Shown here: positions 8,899 through 18,408 of the stretch, piece after piece
Numbering within the stretch: the stretch's first letter is position 1
Layout: the number at the start of each line of letters is the position of its first letter
NCBI GenBank assembly: GCA_001179505.1
Contig: CDMY01000548.1
Coordinates: forward strand, 13,410-37,137
DNA from: Vitrella brassicaformis
Taxonomy: Eukaryota; Sar; Vitrellaceae
Direction of reading: 5' to 3'
DNA: 23,728 nucleotides
Position numbers and translations under genes: made by a program
The notes under the pieces: model-generated
The model's input: only the letters and a program-made list of their open reading frames with translations
Database searches by the model: none
What the model was told of the DNA's origin: nothing

Positions 8899-10601
8899 CT
8901 ATGTGGTCGGTTGGCCAGCACTGCTGGTGCTGTTGCCCTCATCGTCGTAATAGTAATCGTAGTAGTAATCACAGTAGTAATAATAACAGTCTGCAGACAG
9001 GGGGGACACACACACATCAATGGATGGCATATCATCATATCCCTCTCTTTGTGCTCGTGGGCCTGACGACGTACAGTAGTCATATTCATCTATGTCTCCG
9101 TTATCGTAAGGAATACAGTAGTAATATACTGCATACTCATACCCTTCGTAGTAATCGCCTGTGCACGCAAGTGGGAGAGGAAGGGCTATGGCGGACATGT
9201 CCGGAGGAGGCAACAATCGATGTGCACCACGTGTGTATGCGCGCGCATCGGTGGGTGACACGAACATGCTTACAGTAGCTGGTGTAATAGTGCGTGATCG
9301 GCATGTGGGCACCGGCAGGATCGCATCGCTCCCCGCTGGCCTCGCGAGCAGCCTGCAAGCATTCCACAGCCATGCATTCACATCACATTGCCCAATCAGC
9401 TGAGAGCTCAACTGACCTTGCCTTTCCAAAGCGTATGTGTCTTGCCGCCCATTCGGTACACAGACCGCTCCAGCCCCATCTTGGCCATCAGATTCTCACC
9501 TTCGCTGTCTCCGCTTCCCTTGCGGATGCCGTCGACGATCCTCTGGGCCTCCTCGGTGAGGCCGGGGTCGACGCATGGCGTGTTTTGGTATGTGTCGAGG
9601 GTGTCCATGTTTGGCGGGGCGGGCTTGGGGTCGGCGTGTCTCATCATGATGGACGCTGGCTTATCACTGGGGCGGATGATGGAGGGGTCGCTGACAGACT
9701 TGTCGAGTCCGGCGATCTTGAACGGCACCACACAGTCGCCATCTTTGTGGAAGGACAGCAACACCGTCTGCACTCAAGAAATGAAGACACGCAGCTAGAC
9801 AGGCGGAGAGATCGGCGTTGTTGGCTCGCTGCGGTGGACTGACCACATCGGCGTGTGTGTTGCCCACAGGGACGACGAATGCATGGGCCGTCCCACCGCT
9901 GGCCACAGGCAGCACCACATAATCCTCGTACACGAAATCGTCACGGACAGACACGGCCGTACTCGTGGACACGGTGCTGACATAAGGGACACGCAAAAGC
10001 CCATCAGCGTGTCGTGCCTTCTGCTTGTCTGTCTGTCTGTCTGTCTGCATACCCGTCCGCTGCCTGCACGGCCAGGTCAGCGTTGCCGAAGTGGGAGTTG
10101 GCAGCCAATATGACGTCATCAAAACCTGCCTCGCGAGCGTGACTCTGCACACGTAGACGGACACAAACACAGACACCATCAGCACCTACCCGCCCCCTCC
10201 CACATCTCGTCCCGCTCACCAGGTCCATTCGTATGTACTGCTCCCGGCCGCTGGGGATGCGTCGCGTCGGCAGGGACGAGAAGTGCACTGGGCTGTCTTC
10301 ATGGGCCTCGACAGGGAGAGGCGACACCACGGGGCAGCTGCGTGGGCGACTGCGCGAGCTGCTCACGGGGGAGGCTGGCGGCTGCCGGTTATTGTCAGGG
10401 TGTTTGGCAGGCGGCGGACGTGGAGGCTTCAGGAAGGCGTCGTCATTCTGGTCTACCGAGCCGGGGGTGATCCAACTCGAGCAGCCTCGTCTTGATGTCG
10501 GTGAGGATTTCCTCGAGCTGCCCTCTTTCCCCCGGTGTGATGGACTGGCAGCGTGCGGCGGTGGTGAGAAGCAGCGCGGAGAGGATTGTGGTGATATGCA
10601 T
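8899..10601 (-). CDS. Secreted NSxxGDxD/YEDxVVLP family protein with Tyr/Asp/Cys-rich tail (gene F)
   Basis: Eight exons on the minus strand: 10457-10601, 10220-10374, 10053-10144, 9844-9976, 9417-9767, 9274-9352, 9075-9158 and 8899-8990. They join in phase to 376 residues. The signal peptide (ILSALLLTTAARCQS) ends like that of gene D (SRCQSE). Core A (residues about 101-131) carries DDVILAANSHFGNADLAVQA; core B (to 175), encoded by a 133-base exon as in D and E, carries FVYEDYVVLPVAS and VVPVGNTHADV. A 117-residue exon unique to F (176-292) follows, with two Cys. The C-terminal 58 residues contain 21 tyrosines among Asp and Cys, with strings such as DYYYDYYYDD. Only the first intron (10375-10456) is uncertain; an alternative acceptor would shorten exon 2. 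A structural, cross-linkable extracellular protein is a reasonable inference. Confidence 0.75.
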
Positions 10602-10892
10602 CGTCTTTCTCGCCCGTAACGTCTTCGCCGCGTACACTGTGGGGAAAGTCGGCCAGAATGGCTTCTTTTCCGGTCCCTTGACTCGAGTGCGAGTGTGGTG
10701 CTGTGTGAGGCACGGTGACTGCGGGGGGCAGGCAGGAGCTCCTCGTTTATTGGCCAGGATCGTTCTACTCGTGCGAGCTTAGGATGGAGAGATCTCTCCC
10801 CGCTCTGTGTCTACTCTCCTCATGTCGTCACGCCGACCGGGGATTCCCACGCCACCGAGACTGCAGTTCGTGGATTTCACTGACTCTCAAGA
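10602..10892. promoter_or_regulatory. Divergent F/G promoter region
   Basis: The 291 bases between the F and G start codons are the second divergent promoter of the quartet. The 9-mer GTACACTGT recurs at 10632-10640, 30 bases upstream of the F start codon, as in the D/E promoter (18 bases upstream of D). No TATA box is evident. A GC-rich block with a run of G lies near 10720-10735. Confidence 0.5.
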
Positions 10893-12118
10893 ATGGCTCG
10901 TGCCCTCGTGCCCCTCACTGCGCTGCTGCTGGCGTCACATGGAGTGCTGTGTGAGGCTCAGGTGACGGCGGCGGACGGGCAGGAGCTTGAGGAGCCCGCG
11001 CAGAGCTTGAGAGGCTCCGCCAATGCCAGTCCCACCTCAACGCCTCCGCCCACCGTCAAGTTGCAGGAGGAGTGCCGCGTCCTGGAGAGATTCAATGCGA
11101 CCATCCAGCCGGGCGACTATCGGAAGATCTCCGTCGATCTGGTAAGACGAGTAAGTCAGCCAGCCGACACCTCCAGCATGTGCAACCCCTTCTCATCCGT
11201 TCAGGATGAGCTCCGCAGTGATGGCTTTGCTGAGGTGGTTGTCGCATCGAATTCGCTTCGAGGTGATAGAGATCTCTTAAAGTTTCTTGACAGGTGAGAG
11301 GGGCGAAACGCGCATAGATACATCGATGTTCTAGAACCTCTTCTCGTCCCTTCAGGATCGTTTCCGCTGTCAGTTCCAGAGTGATTGTCGCTTCGAATTC
11401 GATCCTTGGCGACGCAGACATCTTCACGTTTCTGGACAGGTAAGGAGCAGGTGAGATGCACACAGACACATCGACATTCACTACGTGCTCGTGCAGGAAG
11501 AAATGGGGCTCGGAATCTACCGTCGTGTCCAGCACGAGCACGTCGCTTCAGCCGTCGTGTCTTTCTGAAGAGGGTCATGCCGATGATTTTGAGGATGAGG
11601 TTACGTACCGTCTGGATGGAAATGACTCAGAGGATCTCCAGGCATACAATATGTCGTTGGCGATAAATGCCTCTCTTCTGGAGGCATATATTGTGCCGTT
11701 CGGCAACGACACAGCTCAAGTGGTACGCCGTCGTTTCTACCATCCGACTGGCCACGATAGCAGGGATTGTTTCTTGGCGGCAGGATGTTGTCGTGTATGT
11801 GGCTGATGATGAGTGCGAGAGGCCCGTGGAACGCGGATGGTGCGAGGAAGTCTCCCCTGGAAGTGGATGGATATTCTACACTCCTCCCTGCCCCCCTGGT
11901 AGTACGGTCTGCGGTGCTGGCCCCCGGCCCGGCCCAGAGAGGGGTGGGTAGTAAGAACACAAAAGAGAATATCTAGAATATCTATGGGAGCTGTGCTGAT
12001 TTGTTCCTTATGTCCTTCCTCAGGTGGCTTTGAGCAACCAGACCAGGACGATGCTGGCTTGTTTGGCCTTAGGCAAGAGACTGTGACGGCCGAAGCCGAT
12101 CAAGATGGCAATCGATGA
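10893..12118 (+). CDS. Secreted NSxxGDxD family protein with duplicated core exon (gene G)
   Basis: Six exons: 10893-11141, 11205-11293, 11356-11439, 11497-11722, 11784-11943 and 12024-12118, joining in phase to 300 residues. A signal peptide (LVPLTALLLASHGVLCEAQ) leads into a Ser/Thr/Pro linker and the strand CRVLERFNATIQPGDYRKI, which aligns with the pre-core exon of D, E and F. Core A is present twice in adjacent exons (VVVASNSLRGDRDLLKFLD and VIVASNSILGDADIFTFLD). The core B equivalent is longer (residues about 141-216), keeps a weak ending (AYIVPFGNDTAQV) but has lost a clear YED. The tail has six Cys and is Pro/Gly-rich. Six N-glycosylation sequons (NAS, NAT, NDS, NMS, NAS, NDT) support an extracellular location. 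It is the most diverged of the four paralogues. Confidence 0.76.
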
Positions 12119-12525
12119 CCAAGCAAAGCAAACAGCTGCCCACTCGGATGGGAAGGCCTGCCTGTAGAGACCATTAGAGACCATTAGCAATGTGTCCGCC
12201 TTCTTCCTGTGGGTGCATTTACTGCTTCTCACATGTCGCTCGTGAGGCGCTACTTTTGATGTATTCGTGTAGGCGTCTTTTATGGACCGCTTTAAGTAGT
12301 TGTTTCGTTGTCAGAATGTGTTTGTTCCAATGGACGGACGAATGATTGGGACTGGGAAGTCCATGCAGCCCGAGTGACGTAAAAGTGTACCGACATTGCC
12401 AGCCTTTCATACACGTCGGTCCGTCCGTCCTTGCGACTGATGTCTCCTGCCGTCCCTTAAGATGATGCACTGCTTCCGCCAGCTATCCATTGATTTGACA
12501 CACCTCCCTCTCTCTCTCTCTCTCT

Positions 12526-12556
<31 letters not shown>

Positions 12557-12694
12557 CCCCTGTGTGTCTCTCAGGCTTGATTCTTTCCTTCCCGCCTCGG
12601 CGTCCGCTTCTTAGGAAGCCGAAGGGCATCACGGGGTCCAGAGGGCCGGGCTTCACGAAGGGTGTCGCGACCATCCCCACCTTGTCGGCCCCGG
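12119..12694. other. Convergent spacer between genes G and H
   Basis: The spacer contains a short tandem (AGAGACCATT twice, about 12166-12186) and a long TC microsatellite. Near gene H, the minus-strand stretch 12600-12690 reads as a protein-like peptide (VGMVATPFVKPGPLDPVMPF) in a different frame. It may be a further exon of H if an unusually short intron were used; I could not join it convincingly. Confidence 0.4.
12507..12556. repeat. (TC)n microsatellite
   Basis: Two TC runs separated by a block of C on the plus strand. It is a simple repeat in the G/H spacer and accounts for Arg/Glu strings in conceptual translations of the other strand. Confidence 0.9.
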
Positions 12695-13736
12695 TCATCT
12701 CACGGTGAGTCGCCACCTCTTCGGCGCAGTGTCACGGTGCACCGTCGACTTATCGGAGCCGGAGGCAATCGTGATCTGCTTCTTAGTGCGCGACACGGGC
12801 GGCTGGTGCTTGCAGCAGTGGCAGTTTCTGAGGAGCTTTTCCTTGATCTTCTCCCCCATCTTCTTCTGCTTCTCCTCGTCCTTGATGTTCTCCTTGATCG
12901 TCTTCTCCTTGTCCTTGTCCTTGTCCGGCTTCTCTAAGACTTCGAGTGCGGCTTGCAGGCCCACATCGTCGCACCTGAGCTTGGTGAATGTGAGGGCGTT
13001 TGGGAAGTTGTGGAAGACGTCCTGGATGGATTTGAAGCTGTAGCACTTCATGCCTTCGGGGCACTCCCCCTTTCCCGGCTTTCCGTACTCCTCTCCGTCC
13101 TTATTGGTGTGCCCGCACTTGACTGCATTCATAACCGGAGACACCACACACACACACACACACACACACAGGGATGGACGTGGGCCGCGACTGTCTTGCG
13201 TCCTGTCGTTTGCATGAGTGTTTCTGTGCCGATTCAAGCGTCACTCACTGCCAGTGCCGGCGCAGCCATGAAATATCGCTGGCCATTCCTCGAGGTCGGA
13301 CAGGCCGGTGGCCTCTTCTGACGCACATGTCATCCACACACGCACAGACAGAGAGCGAGACACGCTAAGGCACGCGTGACACACACCGGCCGATGCATGT
13401 ACCTGCAACATCGGCGGGGTGCTGGTAGCCTTCCTCAGAGTCGCATTCCGCATCGGACAGCATGCCAGGGCACTGCAGAGGTGGGTGCCTCGGTGGTGCA
13501 GGCAGTGCCGAGAGCCGTGCCAGCAGCTCTGCCTCGTTCACACCGGCAGGTGGTGTACGCAGTGCCCGGAGCCGTGCCAGCAGCTCAGAGTCTGTCTCGT
13601 TCACGCCGGCACTTGGCCGGGTCTGATTGGTCTGGTTGGCGTCCACAGGCGTCTCTGTTGGCCTCGCCAGGAAGGCATCGGAGAGACACAGAGTCGCCAA
13701 GAAGACAACAAGCACCAGACTGTGAAGAGGCGGCAT
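12695..13736 (-). CDS. Secreted Cys- and Lys-rich protein with N-terminal repeats (gene H)
   Basis: Three exons on the minus strand: 13403-13736, 13249-13317 and 12695-13122, joining in phase to 276 residues with a TGA stop. The signal peptide (LVLVVFLATLCLSDAF) is strong. It is followed by three N-glycosylation sequons (NQT, NQT, NET) and two copies of an AGVNE...ELLARLxAL repeat (DNA 13502-13547 and 13559-13610). Then comes a Cys-containing region (CPGMLSDAEC), a short exon with DLEEWPAIFHGCAG and a module with KCGHTNKDGEEYGKPG...CPEGMKCY. The C-terminal third is a highly charged Lys/Glu/Asp helix followed by a CHCC cluster and a basic end. Intron 2 carries a (CA)n run. I do not recognise the family. 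The C-terminus may extend into 12600-12690. Confidence 0.68.
13144..13170. repeat. (CA)n microsatellite in gene H intron 2
   Basis: An uninterrupted CA run on the plus strand (TG on the gene H sense strand), located just before the 3' splice site of the intron. This is typical of the TG-rich acceptor tracts in this window. Confidence 0.9.
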
Positions 13737-14498
13737 TAGAAAACTTTGACGGATAGGCGGATGGTTGGATGGGTGGATGGATCCTCGAGGGGAACGCCGT
13801 CGAAAAGAACGACCAGGCGCGTCTCTGAGTCGGCCCCCACGGGATGGAGGCACGGCATCTCGCACGGATCATGCATGCGCTTCCTAGCCAGGCTTGGAGC
13901 TCGCTCGTCAGCCTGGCTCCTGTCTGTCGGTCATCGCATCAGTGTGAAGCATTTCATCCATCAGTCATGAGTGATCGTGCATAATGCCATGGTGTCTGTC
14001 AAAACCCATGAAGGACATGTCACCTGACTCCTGCATGTGTGAATGAATGAACAGACAATCCGCGAGATTCAATCGATGCAGCTGCGAATATCCGTGCGGG
14101 TGAGGTGACCTGTGCGTGCGTGCGAATGCTCGTATGTACATACAGCAGCAAACCCATCCATCCAGCCATGCCGAAAATAGCGCTAGCAGCAGCAATACGT
14201 GTAATTGCGGAAAAGAGCAAGTGCAAGGAGAGAGAGGGAGGACCAGCTAACAGCTGGCGTAGCGCAGCGTAGCGTTAGGCAACACACACGAGCAAAGAGG
14301 CAGGCAGAAAGGCAGAAAGGCTGGCCTGCTGATCGGTCGATCGATGGAAAACACAGCCAGCCAGCCAGCCAGCTGTACACGCGTCCGCGCCGAGGCAATG
14401 GAATGCAATGCCTGGGTGCCACACAGGGCCGAGGGTGCCCAGGTGACGCGCTTGGAATGAGAGCAAAGAAGTAGGGGAAGCAAGCAGGGTCGGGCGGA
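13737..14498. other. Spacer upstream of gene H and downstream of gene I
   Basis: Genes H and I are both on the minus strand, the only same-strand neighbours in the window, so this spacer holds the H promoter and the I 3' end. I see a short (CAGC)n run near 14355-14372 and GATC-rich palindromic bits near 14330-14345. There is no coding, tRNA or transposon signal. Confidence 0.5.
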
Positions 14499-15952
14499 TC
14501 ACACCCATTTGTAGAAGAGGACATTTGCGATGGCCAAGACGACACCCAAATCCAAACCCGAGTGGGCAGCAGTCGCCGTCAATATGCCGAGACTGAGCCA
14601 ATACACACACATACACACACACCATTGCCAGTCGCTTGATGAGGGCGTGTGGTTGGGTGGGCAAGTGGCGTACCTTTTGGTGTTTCTGCATATGATGAGC
14701 AGCCGGCCGAACATGGTGAGGAAGACGAAGGCCAAGGCGGCGTACAGCGTGTTGACGAGATGGTAGACGACAACCACGTGATACGTACCATAAAACATCG
14801 ACACAACCATCTTCCCAACCTCACTCAGACGCACATCTGACAGACAGTCAGACAGACAGACAGACCCGTAAGCTTTATCCGCCCTCCCCGCCTCTCTGTT
14901 GTGCATGACTGCGTACCATGAAATGTCCCGGCCGAGTCGTGGCATGTAGCGCCCCCTTCTACGTCCCGGTGTGAAGTGGGCGACACATCGATGGCCACAC
15001 CGTCGGCCGCTGCGTTGCCCACGGGCTGCCGGGGGGAGGGGGACTCGGCCGTCGCCACTCTGTCCCTCAGAGGGAGAAACTCACCCTCATCGAGCGCAAA
15101 GAGACGACCGCCCAGCTCCTGCATGAATGGAGGTGTGTGTGTATGTGGGTGGGCTTGGGAGGGATGGGAAAAATTGCATGTGTGCTGTGCTGACCCTGTA
15201 TAGCACCAGTCGCCAGAAGAATTCCTCAAATACTGGGTTGACGATGGTGAAGTACATGCCGACGAGCCATGCATTGGTCTCGCTGTAGTTGAAGCCCTCC
15301 TGGATGATGTTCTTAGGGCGCAAGGGCATACACAACCACGGAAAGATCCCGCCGCACTTGAGCACCGCATAACCTGACACACACACCCGCACCAGCACGT
15401 ATGCAGCGATTCGTGAGAGCGCTGAATGTGTGTCTGCTGACCGATGAAGCACGCCCCGACCATGACGCAAAAGGCGACAATGGACCAGCCGAGCTGCTCC
15501 GGCCACCTGACCGACACGCAACACCAACACCACATCATTTGCAACTGAGTGAGACCCTCTTGTGGAGTGTGTGCACGTCTGTGCGTGTGTGTGTGTGTGT
15601 GTGTCCCTCACCCACCTCTCGAGCTGTGACTTCATGAGTCCATTATAGTATGGCCACGCAGAGGTGAACGTGATGAACAGCGCCGTGAGCAGACCCATGC
15701 ACACCCAATGCATCATGACCAATGCTGCAATAATAAGGACACACACACAAACACACGCACAGACGCATTGCAATGGGTGTGAGATGGCAATCAGTGGACG
15801 GGCGGATGGTCTCATCGCTCACCGAGCACGACCTGGTGGAGGCCGGTGATGCAGATGACCATCGTGAGTGTGGGCGCGGCGCCCAGCAGCACGACGATGA
15901 ATATGGTGCCCCATCCTTGCCACCCGTCCTGGTCAGCCGCCAACGAAGTCAT
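14499..15952 (-). CDS. CPBP-family (CAAX protease/Rce1-like) intramembrane metalloprotease (gene I)
   Basis: Seven exons on the minus strand: 15823-15952, 15616-15724, 15442-15506, 15195-15373, 14917-15118, 14674-14836 and 14499-14592. They join in phase to 313 residues and a TGA stop. It is a polytopic membrane protein with hydrophobic segments near residues 15-40, 45-70, 83-103, 135-150, 240-270 and 284-310. The CPBP motifs appear in order: EEFFWR (151-156), matching EExxxR; YGTYH (244-248), close to FxxxH with Tyr for Phe; and HSGLD (293-297), matching HxxxN/D. Known family members cleave prenylated CAAX proteins in the ER or act as intramembrane proteases. A hydrophilic loop (about 162-228) between the first two motifs is longer than usual. 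It shares a 210-base divergent promoter with gene J. The substrate is unknown. Confidence 0.8.
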
Positions 15953-16162
15953 CCAGAAACCCCCGTCACCGCTGCCGTCTACTCTTGCTCATTGGAATCG
16001 CTCAAATCGGGCAGGCATGCGTGTGTACGTGATTACACCACGTCAATGGCCGCTGCGGAGGCGTGTTTCCCTTCCTTCTCTGGCGAGCTTTGAGGCGAGC
16101 TTGACGTCGTCGTCGCCAAAAAACAGCGGGAAGAAGGAGTCTGCAGCATCAGACCGCATCAG
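15953..16162. promoter_or_regulatory. Divergent I/J promoter region
   Basis: 210 bases lie between the start codons of the membrane protease and the phospholipase. It contains TTGACGTC (CRE-like, about 16100-16107) and a GCATGC core near 16015-16020. No TATA box is seen. These matches are short and could be chance. Confidence 0.4.
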
Positions 16163-18408
16163 ATGTCCTCAGCCACGGCAGCGGCCGTGACTTCATCTTC
16201 TGGCGCAGCTGCATTCGATGACTGGATAGCGTCGTCGACATCCACCACGACGCAGCCATGCACAGAGGCAGCAACAACAAGCCGCAGCAAGACCAACGAG
16301 CACCATCCACACGGCCATGCCCACTCCCGTGCGCGTCCCGCCCTCCCCCATCCGCCCCCTGACGATGCCGATGACCATCACCACTACGTCGCTCACAAGG
16401 TGACCGAGTTCCCCGAGTTCGATGAGCAGGAAGAGGTCAAGGTGTTCGACGGGCAGATCAAGTCCCAGCAGCACGACATCACCCTCACCAAGGACGGCTA
16501 CTACACCATCTCGGTGACCAACAGGAACGAGGCCGTCTGGGACAGCCTGTGGCTCGGCATTCAGCACATCGCCGTCAGGAATGAGTACGAGCTCGTCAGG
16601 AAGACCACCGAGGCAGCAAGCCCCATGCTGCCCAAGAGCCGGCTGGGCGGGGAGGGGCCCGGGGCGCTCGCCTCCCCCCTCGCCACGCAGAGCACCCCTT
16701 CCGCCCCCGCCCCTTCCCCACCCAAGAAGGACCGCCGCGGCCGGCAGGACAAGAAGGCCGAAGGCAAGGCCGACACGCCCACGCCAAACCACACGTCCGT
16801 CCTCAAGGGGGCAGTGGAGGTGCGGGCCAACCAGACCCGGACGACGTCCTTCTACGCGACCGAGGGCACGGTGCTCAAGATGAATGTCTTCGCCAAGGCG
16901 GCGGCAGGCTTCGGCGTCAAGGGCGACTACTCACTCATATATGGGGGCGCGCCGCGGCTGCTGCCCAACAACCCCGTGGCGCCGTTTCTGCGGAAGGCTG
17001 GGATTCTGGTGCTTGATGGGGGCGGCGTGCTGGGTATCTCGTCGCTGAAGATCCTGGAGAGGCTGGAGAAGGAGCTGCAGAAGGAGATGGGGAGCGACAC
17101 GGTGCAGCTCGTCGACTGCTTCGACATGATCGTCGGCACCAGCACCGGAGGCATCATCACTCTGGGACTGCTTGCCGGTACGTGGAGTAAGAGAGAAAGA
17201 GAGAGCAGAGGACACACGAAGTATGTGTGTGTGTGTGTTGGTTGTGATTGGTGTGTGTCAATAGGCCGCTCCATCCAGGACATGACGGACATGTGGGGCA
17301 CGGTGAGCAGCAAGATCTTCGACGGCTCCCGCACCCTCTTCTCCGGGCTCTTCTTCGAGGGGTACGACATCAGCCGCATGAAGAACGTCCTCATGGACAA
17401 CCTGGGCAACAGGTTCCTCGACACATACGGGCCGCCCCTCTGCTTCGTCACCTCCACGGACGTCAAGCACCAGCCCTACCAGCTGTTTCTGCTGCGCAAC
17501 TACCAGCACAAGCACTACTCGCGCCACGAGTACCGCGGCAGCAGCCACTTCCCCCTCTGGGCCGCTGCGTGGGCAACCAGCTCGGCACCCACATACCTCA
17601 AGGGCCCGACAGCAGAGGAACTGGAGGCCATGGGCATACACATCGAGCCGCAGGTGAGCCAGGGAGGGAGGGAGGGAGGGAGGGAGATGACCTTTTCTCT
17701 CTGTTTGTGGGTGGATCGGTGCGTATCGGCGGTGTTTGTGTGTGTGGTTGGTCATGAATGGCATGGTCAGGTTCATTTGGTGGACGGTGCGATGAAGGCC
17801 AACAACCCTGCGTTTGTGGCGCTGGAGGAGTGCGCGAGGCTGTGCGGCAAGCAGCTGAGCCACTTCATAGAGGAGGACCTCGACATACTCGTCTCCATCG
17901 GCACCGGACAGCCAGGCATGAAACTCACACAGGGGGAAAGCGCCAAAAACACTCAGGTAAAGCGGGGGTGGGCGGGCGACACAGAGAGAGAGAGAAAGAA
18001 GTCACGGAGGTTTGCGTGTTGTGTTGTGTTTGTTCAGGCGAGCACGTTTCAGATAGTGATGAACAGCAGCCACCTGCTGACGTCGAGCACCAATGTGCAC
18101 CGAGAGGTGCTGCACTGGCTGGCCGACCAGGACGACATGTACTTCAGGTTCAACGTCCCCGGCATCGGTGACATCCCGCTCGACTCATCAGACAAAAGGT
18201 ATCAAGAATCCTTGATACATACCACATCAACACACGAATGACGACTCTCTCTCTCTCTCTCTGTGTGTGTGGACATATCAGGCACATCGACTTGATTCGG
18301 AAGGCCACGGTGGAGTACATATTGGACGAGAAGTTCTACGACGTCAAGCGACTGGCCCGAAGGCTCGCGAACCGACTACTCGCCAGGGCTTCCGCATCCA
18401 TTCTCTAG
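16163..18408 (+). CDS. Patatin-like phospholipase (gene J)
   Basis: Five exons: 16163-17177, 17265-17653, 17771-17956, 18038-18198 and 18282-18408, joining in phase to 625 residues with a TAG stop. The patatin domain has all catalytic elements: the oxyanion-hole loop DGGGVLG (285-291), the nucleophile elbow GTSTG with Ser327, and the DGA box with Asp473 (VDGAMKANNP). These enzymes hydrolyse acyl esters of phospholipids or neutral lipids with a Ser/Asp dyad. The first 75 residues are low-complexity and His-rich, then a beta-rich region (ITLTKDGYYTISVTNRN) precedes a Pro/Lys linker. No signal peptide is seen, so a cytosolic or membrane-surface enzyme is likely. Three of the four introns are multiples of three and stop-free, so an unspliced reading stays open to 18241; the patatin fold and donor/acceptor sites favour removing them. 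Confidence 0.9.

Noticed and set aside
8899-9429. A single long minus-strand frame as a separate gene
   Set aside because: Its ends are two Tyr-rich exons of gene F separated by clear GT-AG introns; the joined exons keep phase with the upstream F core.
12483-12694. An extra exon of gene H encoding VGMVATPFVKPGPLDPVMPF
   Set aside because: Joining it needs a 23-base intron, far below the 55-126 bases usual here, and it runs into a TC microsatellite. It is kept as a possibility only.
16163-18241. A continuous 692-codon reading frame as the patatin gene
   Set aside because: It includes three GT-AG introns that happen to be multiples of three and low-complexity (poly-Val/Cys, Gly/Glu/Arg), and it lacks the conserved C-terminal exon 18282-18408. 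The spliced model is preferred.
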